From an uncultured Desulfovibrio sp. (GTDB taxonomy: Bacteria; Desulfobacterota; Desulfovibrionia; Desulfovibrionales; Desulfovibrionaceae): 5,464 bases of DNA. The notes beneath the pieces were generated by a model. It saw nothing but the letters and a program-made list of their open reading frames with translations, did not search any database and was not told the origin of the DNA. The stretch is from the NCBI GenBank assembly GCA_900550745.1, contig URTO01000154.1, forward strand, positions 1-5,464, in the 5' to 3' direction. A program made the position numbers and the translations under genes. Below, piece after piece: positions 1-5,330 of the stretch (within the stretch, counting starts at the first letter, position 1; the number at the start of each line of letters is the position of its first letter).

Positions 1-46
1 GGATGCCTTCAATGCCCGCGTCGCCGTTGCCGTGGATGGCGACCTG
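1..46 (-). pseudogene. Fragment of a second amidohydrolase copy, cut by the window edge
   Basis: These 46 bases match 783-828, inside the amidohydrolase gene, at 44 of 46 positions. The minus-strand reading is QVAIHGNGDAGIEGI, against QVAIHGNGDAGIEDI in the main gene. This is the segment carrying a metal-binding-type His (AIHGNGD) of the Amidohydro_3 family. Similarity stops abruptly at base 46. The next upstream codons on the minus strand are TCT and then TAA, so the fragment has an in-frame stop and no start. I read it as the 5'-truncated remnant of a tandem paralogue whose C-terminal part would continue beyond base 1. It lies past the terminator of the main operon, so it is unlikely to be expressed from that operon. 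An assembly artefact at a contig end is the main alternative explanation. Confidence 0.7.
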
Positions 47-61
47 AGATTATATCTGATT

Positions 62-100
62 GAAGAACGCCCGCTCGGATTGGCTGAGCGGGCGTTCTTC
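62..100 (-). terminator. Strong, probably bidirectional intrinsic terminator
   Basis: The arms GAAGAACGCCCGCTC (62-76) and GAGCGGGCGTTCTTC (86-100) form a perfect 15-bp stem with a 9-base loop. The GC-rich core is flanked by an A-rich 5' arm end and a T-rich 3' arm end on both strands (TTCTTC on plus, TTCTTCAAT on minus). This is typical of a bidirectional rho-independent terminator. It lies about 120 bases after the amidohydrolase stop and most likely ends the tctCBA-hydrolase transcript. It also separates that transcript from the paralogue fragment at the left edge. Confidence 0.85.
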
Positions 101-168
101 TGTGGAGGTCGGTTCCTTCGGCTGTCGCCCGGAGGAATGGGCGAACGGGGGGTGCCTTGGGAACCGCA

Positions 169-205
169 CGCCGGGCAGGGAAGAGGGAGCACCCTTTGCC
201 CGGCG
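169..205 (-). other. GC-rich hairpin in the 3' untranslated region
   Basis: CGCCGGGCA (169-177) pairs with TGCCCGGCG (197-205) in a 9-bp perfect stem. A possible inner stem, AGGG/CCCT (184-187/192-195), closes on a four-base loop. It begins 17 bases beyond the hydrolase stop. It has no T-tract on the minus strand, so it looks more like an mRNA 3'-end stabiliser or an accessory hairpin than a terminator of its own. Confidence 0.4.
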
Positions 206-222
206 CGCCGGAAATGGGGAAA

Positions 223-1862
223 TTACAGGGAACCGTAGACGAGCCGGTTGCCCACGAGGGTCGCCAGAACCGGGATGTCCCTGATGCGTTCGGGCGCGAT
301 TTCAAGCGGGTTTTCACCGAGGATGACCATATCGGCGAGCTTGCCGGGTTCGAGGCTTCCCTTCATGCGTTCCTCATGGAACTGGTAGGCGCCCCAGATG
401 GTGACGCTTTTCAGGGCATCTAGCACGGGAACGGCCTGATCCCCGCCGAGCACCTTGCCGCTGCCGGTGAGCCGGTTGACCGCCGACCAGACGGAAAGCA
501 GCGGGTCCATAGGCGTGACGGCGGTATCGTTGTGGGAAGTGAAGGGGATGCCGCGTTTCAAGGCGCTCCGCAGCGGATCGATGCGGGATGCGCGGGCTTC
601 CCCAAGGAAGATGTCCCGGTGGCGGTCGCCCCAGTAATAGGTGTGCACGGTGAAGAAGGACGGAACCACGCCGAGCCGTTCGATGCGGTCGAGCTGATCC
701 TCGCGGACTGTCTGGCAATGGATGATGATGTGCCGCGCGTTGGCACGGGGGTATGCCTTCTGCGCTTCCTCAAAGGCGTTGAGGATGTCTTCGATGCCCG
801 CGTCGCCGTTGCCGTGGATGGCGACCTGCCAGCCCTCTTCGTGGTAACGGGTGACGATGTTGGCGAGTTCACGGGGGTTGTAGATGGGGTATCCGCGCCA
901 TGAGCCGTCGGAGATGGCATCCGGCAGCGAATGGTAGGGGTTGCTCAGATAGCCGGTGTACCCTTGGAGGCTCCCGTCCTGAAACAGTTTCACAGCGCCC
1001 ATGCTGAGCAGGCCGTCCTTGGTCAGGGGCGTGCCGCATTTTACGGTGGGGGCCAGCGAAAAGTCGAACCAGCCGTGCTTGGGCAGCAGTTGGACGCGGT
1101 TTTTGAGCATCCCGCGCCTGTGGGCGGTCATGTAGTTCTTCCACATGGCCGTGGTGACGCCGCCGTCGTGGGCCGTCGTCACGCCCTTGGCGACGTAGTC
1201 GTTGGTAGCCCGTTCCACGGCGCCGAGCCATTTTTCTTCGGTCATCTGCGGGGAGGCCGCCAGAACCATCTCCATCGCGGCGGGTTCCTCCACCAGCCCG
1301 GTGAGGTGCCCGTTCCCGTCATGCCGGAACACGCCGCCCGACGGGTTCAGCGTTTCATCCGTGATCCCGGCCGCCTCGAACGCCTTGCTGTTGCACAGGG
1401 CCAGATGCCCGGAGATATGGCGCAGGAACAGCGGGTGATCCGGGGCCATCGCGTCCAGTTCGGCAAGCGTGAAATGCCGCGCTTCGGCAACGGCGGTGTC
1501 GTCATACCCCGCGCAGAGCAGCCATTCCCCGGCGGGCATTGCGGAAAGGGCCTCCCGCACCTTGCGGCGGATGTCGCCGTGCGTCCTGACGTCCCCGATG
1601 GGGTGGAATTCACGTCAAGATAGTATTTGTTGTACATGCCCGCGCGCATAAAGTGGCTGTGGCAGTCGTAGAAGCCCGGCATCATGAACCGCCCGCCGAG
1701 ATCGGTGATGCGGGTTTCCGGGCCTTGGAACGGGGCCACTTCGGTTTCCGATCCCACGGCAAGGATGGTTTCGCCGGATACGGCAAGGCAGGAAACGATG
1801 GAACAGCGGGAATCCATCGTCAGGATGGCGCCGTTTTTGTAGATGTGGGTCGCTTGTTGCAT
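223..1862 (-). pseudogene. YtcJ-like metal-dependent amidohydrolase (Amidohydro_3 type), frameshifted
   Basis: Cytoplasmic hydrolase of the amidohydrolase superfamily; the family cleaves amide or related C-N bonds, and the substrate here is unknown. The N-terminal part (1862 to about 1604) and the C-terminal part (about 1600 to 223) lie in different frames. Adding one G to the GGGG run at 1600-1603 joins them as TPIGDVRTH and gives about 546 residues, normal for the family. Without repair the product ends at 1347 after about 171 residues. In repaired numbering the landmarks are: HSH metal motif near 68-70 in GFYDCHSHF; LRHISGH near 147-153; GAVKLFQDGS Lys near 292; AIHGNGD His near 350; IIHCQ His near 382; SHND Asp near 446; and a GSLEPGKLADMVIL tail typical of the family. 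ATG 1862 is preferred because GAGG lies six bases upstream; ATG 1874 is the alternative. The gene follows tctA by about 25 bp, so it belongs to the same operon. Confidence 0.85.
1600..1603 (-). other. Frameshift site in a short G/C homopolymer
   Basis: The plus strand reads GATGGGGTGG here (minus CCACCCCATC). The upstream frame reads ACC CCA TCG. The frame that continues the hydrolase reads CCC ATC GGG GAC, giving PIGD. One missing base in the four-base run explains the break exactly. The site does not match a canonical X-XXY-YYZ -1 slippery heptamer, so programmed frameshifting is unlikely. The choices are a true null mutation, a slippage-variable tract (though four bases is short), or a sequencing or assembly error. 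Confidence 0.8.
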
Positions 1863-1868
1863 GGCTGG

Positions 1869-1872
1869 CCTC
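1869..1872 (-). promoter_or_regulatory. Ribosome binding site deciding the amidohydrolase start
   Basis: GAGG on the minus strand lies six bases before ATG 1862. The upstream in-frame ATG at 1874 is preceded only by a pyrimidine-rich AACCCTC and overlaps this site, so it is the less likely start. Confidence 0.55.
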
Positions 1873-1887
1873 ATGAGGGTTGCGGGA

Positions 1888-3378
1888 TCAGGCTGCGCCG
1901 GCGGAGCGGTGCTTCTTCCATTCCTTCCAGAGCAGCTTGAACAGTATGAAGAGGCTGATGGCGAGGAACGCCGCGCAGACCGGACGGGTGAAGAACACGG
2001 AGAAATCCTGATTGGAGATGCTGAGCGCCCTGCGGAAGTTGGTTTCGATGATGCCGGAGAGGATCATGGCGAGGAGCAGGGGGGCGAGCGGGAAACGCGC
2101 CTTGGTCATGATATAGCCGAGCAGCCCGAAACCGGCCATGACGGCGAGGTCGAAGTTGGAGTTGTTCAGGGCGTAGCCGCCCACCACGCACAGGGTGGTG
2201 ACGAGGGGCATGAGGATGCCGCCGGGGATGAGCACGATCTTGGCGAACAGGCGTACCGCGTAATACCCCAGAAGCAGCATGAAGACGTTGGAGACGAACA
2301 GGGCGATGAAAATGCTGTAGACGAGCGTGCCCTGTTCTTGGAACAGCAGCGGGCCGGGGGTCATGCCCTGAATCATGAGCGCGCCGAGCATGACCGCCGT
2401 GACCACGTCGCCGGGCACGCCGAGGGTCAGCAGGGGGATGAGCGCGCCGCCGGTGACGGCGTTGTTGGCGGATTCCGTGGCCGCAATGCCCTCAATGGAG
2501 CCCTTGCCGAAAAGTTCGGGGTGCTTTGAATGGCGCTTGGTTTCGCTGTAGGCCGCGAATGAGGCCGTGCCTGAACCCGTGGCCGGGACGATGCCGATGA
2601 ACGTGCCGATGATCGACCCGCGGAGCAGGGCGGCCCGGTTTGTCCAGATTTCGGAAAGGGGCATGCGCTTGCGCGAGATTTCGGCAGTGGAGAGCTTGCG
2701 GCCCATGAACACGTCTTCAATGGTAACCAACACCTGCGACAGGGCATAGAGCCCGACGAGCGCGGGGACGAGGGAAACGCCGTTGATGAGGTCTGGCGAG
2801 TCAAAGGTCATGCGCAGGTTGCCGGAAAGCGGGTCCATGCCGATCATGGAAATGAGCATGCCGAGCAGCGCCGCGATGCAGCCCTTGAGCAGCGCGCCTT
2901 CGGACAGCGTCGCCACGATGGTCAGGCCGAAGATGCCGAGGGAGAAATATTCCGGGGCGCTGAAGTCGAGGGCGAAGTGGGCGAGCTGGGGGGCGACCGT
3001 GGCCAGCACAAGGCAGGAGAAGACGCCGCCGATGAAGGAGGCGATGGTGGTCATTTCGAGCGCCTTGAGCGATTCCCCGCGGGCGGTGAACTGCGGCCCT
3101 TCGAGCATGGTCGCGGCGGCGGCCGCCGTGCCCGGCGTGCCGACGAGGATGGCGGTGATGCTGCCCGCGTAGATCGCGCCGCAGTACATGCCGAGCAGGG
3201 CGGAAAAGGCGATGACGGGGGAGAAGCCGAAGGTCAGGGGGATGAGCAGGGCTACGCCCATGACGGCGGTGAGGCCGGGCAGCGCGCCGAAGACGATGCC
3301 GAGCGCCACGCCGATGAAGTTGGCGACGAGGGCTTCCAGGCTACAGGCCGAACTGAGGGCTGTTATGAACATATCCAT
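1888..3378 (-). CDS. tctA: Tripartite tricarboxylate transporter, large membrane subunit TctA
   Basis: A 496-residue, very hydrophobic inner-membrane protein, the usual length for TctA (about 500). It forms the translocation channel of a TTT system with TctB and takes solute from TctC; the family couples uptake to an ion gradient. The internally duplicated TctA architecture is visible. The first half has GALPGLTAVMG (31-41), the GMYCGAIYAGS loop (63-73) and LVGTPGTAAAAATMLEG (78-94). The second half has IGIVPATGSGTASFAAY (261-277), FGKGSIEGIAATESANNAV (290-308) and PLLTLGVPGD (315-324), followed by GMTPGP. The C-terminus has AMILSGIIETNFRRAL (437-452), also typical. One oddity is PATGSG where relatives usually have a PGAG-like motif. 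ATG 3378 is chosen because AAGG lies nine bases upstream; an in-frame ATG at 3372 is possible. The gene starts 15 bp after the tctB stop, suggesting translational coupling. Confidence 0.95.
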   Translation of the reverse strand: MDMFITALSSACSLEALVANFIGVALGIVFGALPGLTAVMGVALLIPLTFGFSPVIAFSALLGMYCGAIYAGSITAILVGTPGTAAAAATMLEGPQFTARGESLKALEMTTIASFIGGVFSCLVLATVAPQLAHFALDFSAPEYFSLGIFGLTIVATLSEGALLKGCIAALLGMLISMIGMDPLSGNLRMTFDSPDLINGVSLVPALVGLYALSQVLVTIEDVFMGRKLSTAEISRKRMPLSEIWTNRAALLRGSIIGTFIGIVPATGSGTASFAAYSETKRHSKHPELFGKGSIEGIAATESANNAVTGGALIPLLTLGVPGDVVTAVMLGALMIQGMTPGPLLFQEQGTLVYSIFIALFVSNVFMLLLGYYAVRLFAKIVLIPGGILMPLVTTLCVVGGYALNNSNFDLAVMAGFGLLGYIMTKARFPLAPLLLAMILSGIIETNFRRALSISNQDFSVFFTRPVCAAFLAISLFILFKLLWKEWKKHRSAGAA

Positions 3379-3387
3379 AGGGTACTG

Positions 3388-3391
3388 CCTT
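3388..3391 (-). promoter_or_regulatory. Ribosome binding site of tctA
   Basis: AAGG on the minus strand lies nine bases before ATG 3378, directly after the TAA stop of tctB (3394-3396). Ribosomes finishing tctB would end beside it, consistent with coupled translation of the two membrane subunits. Confidence 0.5.
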
Positions 3392-3393
3392 TT

Positions 3394-3873
3394 TTAGGGA
3401 AGGGGGACTTTAAAGAAGATGGCGAACACGACATACAGGAAGGCTGATATCCCTGCGGAGATAAGAAGGATGTAGAAGGGATTGCGGTATCCGGTCAGCA
3501 CCTGCGCCCCGGAGAGGAAAACCAGCGTGGAGATGACGAAGCCCGTGCCTTCGGGCCACTCGGCGTCGTAGGCGTATTCCCCAAGGAAAATGAACCCGAT
3601 GACATAGATGAGGATCCACGCGGCCATCATTCCGATTTTGACGGCGAGCTTCCTTTCAGGCCAACAGGCCGCGCTTTCATCCTTGCCCAAGACCGCCCTT
3701 GCCACGAGGACAAGCGAGAGCAGGGCCAGGGCGATCGTGACGCCCGTCGGGAACGAACCCGCCGAAAAGAAGTCGAGCGCCGCAGGTTCCGGGATCAAGT
3801 GTATCTGGTATCCCATGACGCAGCAGAAGGCGAGCAGCGCCAAGCCGATAAAGAAATCCGTCTTGTTTTTCAT
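3394..3873 (-). CDS. tctB: Tripartite tricarboxylate transporter, small membrane subunit TctB
   Basis: A 159-residue hydrophobic protein, the normal size for TctB, the small and poorly conserved membrane subunit that pairs with TctA. Likely membrane segments lie near residues 8-24, 40-60, 77-97, 109-127 and 133-155; a charged loop (about 63-76, GKDESAACWPERK) separates the second and third. The C-terminal AIFFKVPLP resembles the VPLP ending common in this family. The start ATG 3873 has GAGGGG seven bases upstream. Position between tctC and tctA gives the classical tctCBA order, which supports the call more than sequence alone does. It follows tctC after a 62-bp gap containing a strong hairpin, and precedes tctA by 15 bp. 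Confidence 0.92.
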   Translation of the reverse strand: MKNKTDFFIGLALLAFCCVMGYQIHLIPEPAALDFFSAGSFPTGVTIALALLSLVLVARAVLGKDESAACWPERKLAVKIGMMAAWILIYVIGFIFLGEYAYDAEWPEGTGFVISTLVFLSGAQVLTGYRNPFYILLISAGISAFLYVVFAIFFKVPLP

Positions 3874-3880
3874 GAAGCGA

Positions 3881-3886
3881 CCCCTC
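3881..3886 (-). promoter_or_regulatory. Ribosome binding site of tctB
   Basis: GAGGGG on the minus strand lies seven bases before ATG 3873. It sits about 14 bases downstream of the intergenic hairpin at 3901-3926, so the hairpin does not sequester it. Confidence 0.6.
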
Positions 3887-3900
3887 GTCGTGAAAAGGAA

Positions 3901-3926
3901 GGGCGGGGCGCACCCGCGCTCCGCCC
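3901..3926 (-). terminator. Intergenic hairpin between tctC and tctB (attenuator or mRNA stabiliser)
   Basis: On the minus strand GGGCGGAGCGC (3926-3916), loop GGGT, then GCGCCCCGCCC (3911-3901) form an 11-position stem with one A-C mismatch. It is followed by TTCCTTTTC. An alternative 7-bp perfect stem uses 3922-3928 with 3904-3910. The stem starts about 10 bases after the tctC stop. A GC-rich stem with an imperfect T-rich tail fits a partial terminator or a 3' stabiliser. Either would raise TctC over TctB and TctA, as is common in binding-protein transport operons. Which of the two it is cannot be told from sequence. Confidence 0.65.
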
Positions 3927-3935
3927 CGGTATTCG

Positions 3936-4934
3936 TTAGTCAAGCGACTTGCGCCCGGCCAGCACTTCGTCGGCGAGATCCGAGGACGACTGGATGAGCT
4001 CTCCGAATTCCTTGGCGGGGAGATACCCGGCATCAAGGCCGATCTTGTTGAACTTTTCGATGACGTCGGGGTCCTTCATGGCCTTTTCGATGAGGGGTTC
4101 GAGCGCGGCGATGCGATCGTCCTTGACCTTGCTGGACACGATGAGGCCATGCCACGCGCCGAGATCGATCCACTTTTCGTCCGCGGGGGTCATCTTGTCG
4201 GCGTACAGTTCGCGGAAGGTGGGCGTATTGGGGAGATCGGCGCGGCGTTCCTTGCGGGAGATGGCGATGACGTTGAAGTCGCCGGAGTTGGCATAAGGCA
4301 GGATGTTGGCCGGGACCTGGAAACCGGCGGTGATGTGCTTGCCGAGCAGGGCGGTGCTCACTTCATGGCCGCTGGTATAGGCGGTGTGGCGGATCTTGAA
4401 GTCGCCGTGGAAGCGGTCGGTCAGCTTGGTCATGTACAGACGCTGCGTGGAGATGGAACCGGTGGTTCCGTAGACGGTTCCGTCAGGATCCTTTTCGGCG
4501 GTCTGGAGGAATTTTTCCCACGTGTCGATGCCGGAGCTCTTGTGGGTGCTCAGCACGCATTCCATGCTGGCGATGTGGGCGACGGGCTTGATGTTCTTGA
4601 GGGTATAGCCCACGTTGGTCAGCTTGGGGGTGGTGGCGAGGGCGCTGAAGCCGGGGAAGGCGAGGGTGTAGCCGTCGGGACGGGCGCGGAGCATTTCGTT
4701 GATGCCGATGGCCTGTGCGCCGCCGGGCTTGTTCACGACGTTGATGGTGATGTTGTAGTGCTGCTGGAAGTAGTCGGCGAGGATGCGGGCCGCGATGTCC
4801 ACGCCCCCTCCGGGGCCGAAGGGCACGATGATGTTGATGGGCTTGTCGTACGGGTATTCGGCCCGGGCATCCGTGTTGCCGCCGATGAACAGGGAACAGG
4901 CGATGAGCAACGAGGCGATGATGCTTTTCTTCAT
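3936..4934 (-). CDS. tctC: Tripartite tricarboxylate transporter solute-binding protein TctC (Bug family)
   Basis: A 332-residue periplasmic binding protein that captures the substrate and hands it to TctA/TctB. Residues 1-25 form a signal peptide: MKKS, a hydrophobic core, and ARA before EYPYDKP, where signal peptidase I would cut. Cys13 in LIAC resembles a lipobox but comes too early for a usual lipoprotein. Bug-family landmarks follow: INIIVPFGPGGGVDIAAR (33-50) with the binding-loop Asp46, VVNKPGGAQAIGINEM (66-81), and ARPDGYTLAF (84-93). The family's typical GT-G-S stretch appears at 156-160, and LPNTPTFREL at 234-243. Start ATG 4934 has GGAG five bases upstream. The in-frame ATG at 5006 would add 24 hydrophilic residues before the signal peptide and is rejected. 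It is the first gene of the operon. The ligand is unknown: Bug proteins bind varied carboxylates, amino acids and amides. Confidence 0.95.
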   Translation of the reverse strand: MKKSIIASLLIACSLFIGGNTDARAEYPYDKPINIIVPFGPGGGVDIAARILADYFQQHYNITINVVNKPGGAQAIGINEMLRARPDGYTLAFPGFSALATTPKLTNVGYTLKNIKPVAHIASMECVLSTHKSSGIDTWEKFLQTAEKDPDGTVYGTTGSISTQRLYMTKLTDRFHGDFKIRHTAYTSGHEVSTALLGKHITAGFQVPANILPYANSGDFNVIAISRKERRADLPNTPTFRELYADKMTPADEKWIDLGAWHGLIVSSKVKDDRIAALEPLIEKAMKDPDVIEKFNKIGLDAGYLPAKEFGELIQSSSDLADEVLAGRKSLD

Positions 4935-5023
4935 GGCAACTCCATCCTTCTGATTGTGTAGGGGGGCATGGGCAGCGGGCTGCCCCTTCCAGCGCGCCGA
5001 CGGCATCGTGCCGAAAGGCTTTT
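4935..5023 (-). other. Predicted 5' leader of the operon with two small hairpins
   Basis: If transcription starts about seven bases below the -10 box, the leader is close to 89 nt. It can form CGGCA/TGCCG (5001-5013, three-base loop) and GGGCAG/CTGCCC (4970-4975 with 4980-4985, four-base loop). Neither masks the ribosome binding site or has a T-tract. I recognise no riboswitch class. Confidence 0.4.
4940..4943 (-). promoter_or_regulatory. Ribosome binding site that fixes the tctC start
   Basis: GGAG on the minus strand (within AAGGATGGAG) lies five bases before ATG 4934. This places the start at the signal peptide and argues against the upstream in-frame ATG at 5006, which has no such site and lies inside a small hairpin. 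Confidence 0.7.
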
Positions 5024-5029
5024 AGGGTG

Positions 5030-5038
5030 ATTATATCA
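5030..5038 (-). promoter_or_regulatory. Extended -10 promoter for the tctCBA operon
   Basis: The minus strand reads TGATATAAT: a perfect TATAAT (5030-5035) preceded by TG one base upstream, the extended -10 form. No good -35 hexamer is seen at 16-18 bp; TTCAAA lies about 20 bp away. An extended -10 can work without one. The box is about 95 bp upstream of the tctC start with no gene between. An overlapping sigma-54-like pattern is treated as a separate finding. Confidence 0.65.
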
Positions 5039-5100
5039 AGAAATATGCCAGCCCATTTGAAGGGGAATCGCCGTTTAAAGGTAGACGGAAAGGAAAGGCT

Positions 5101-5210
5101 CTGTTATGGTTTGCGGTTGTTTTATCTCCACAATATAGTGAAAATACATCCTTTTTCTTATGTTTTTCCCTTGGTGGGATCCACGGATAAGGTATTTTGC
5201 TTGTGGGGCT
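5101..5210. repeat. Degenerate direct repeat, copy 1
   Basis: This copy pairs with 5331-5440 at a constant offset of 230 bases. The best ungapped block, 5104-5148 against 5334-5378, is identical at 33 of 45 positions. It contains the shared core ACAATATA-TGAAAATA. The second part (about 5180-5200, CCACGGATAAGGTATTTTGC) corresponds to about 5410-5430. The block lies upstream of the tctC promoter in AT-rich DNA, with no supportable gene. Confidence 0.6.
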
Positions 5211-5262
5211 TCTTTCCGGGCTCCTCGGCGTCGGCGTGAGCCACGGCTGAGGCATTTTGCCG
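5171..5262. repeat. 60-bp tandem duplication within the repeat region
   Basis: The segment 5171-5202 recurs exactly 60 bases later at 5231-5262, with 23 of 32 positions identical. Shared words are CCACGG and ATTTTGC (CCACGGATAAGGTATTTTGC against CCACGGCTGAGGCATTTTGC). Together with 5411-5430 this makes three copies of the same element. Confidence 0.6.
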
Positions 5263-5330
5263 GTTATCCCTTTGGAGCTTCAGGGAAAAAAGCATCAACC
5301 ATTTTCTAGAACACAGCCAAAATAAAAGGC

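Larger units (their letters stand above)
47..222. other. Intergenic 3' region of the operon
   Basis: This is the 176-bp gap between the amidohydrolase stop and the paralogue fragment. It holds the strong hairpin at 62-100 and a weaker GC-rich hairpin at 169-205. I see no convincing gene on either strand: the short frames crossing it lack ribosome binding sites and run into the coding DNA of the hydrolase. Confidence 0.7.

Noticed and set aside
1595..1610. Programmed -1 ribosomal frameshifting to join the two amidohydrolase frames
   Set aside because: A P-site slip from CCA to CCC would give the right product, but there is no canonical slippery heptamer and no evident stimulatory structure, and this enzyme family is not known for it.
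931..1623. 230-codon plus-strand open frame opposite the amidohydrolase
   Set aside because: Antisense shadow of a real gene; no ribosome binding site or domain seen.
1843..2529. 228-codon plus-strand open frame opposite tctA, dominated by Glu, Asp, Gly and His
   Set aside because: This is the reverse-complement shadow of a hydrophobic membrane protein gene; the tctA reading is strongly supported by family motifs.
4149..4961. 270-codon open frame on the plus strand opposite tctC, rich in Gly, Val, Asp and Glu
   Set aside because: It mirrors the GC-rich codon use of tctC, has no recognisable domain, and shows the low-complexity composition typical of an antisense shadow frame.
4935..5006. 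Upstream in-frame ATG extending tctC by 24 residues
   Set aside because: It would put a hydrophilic stretch before a clear signal peptide and has no ribosome binding site; ATG 4934 has GGAG at a good distance.
5027..5255. Overlapping 70- and 74-codon open frames on opposite strands in the upstream region
   Set aside because: They lie on the promoter and the degenerate repeats, lack ribosome binding sites, and the matching frames in the other repeat copies contain stops.
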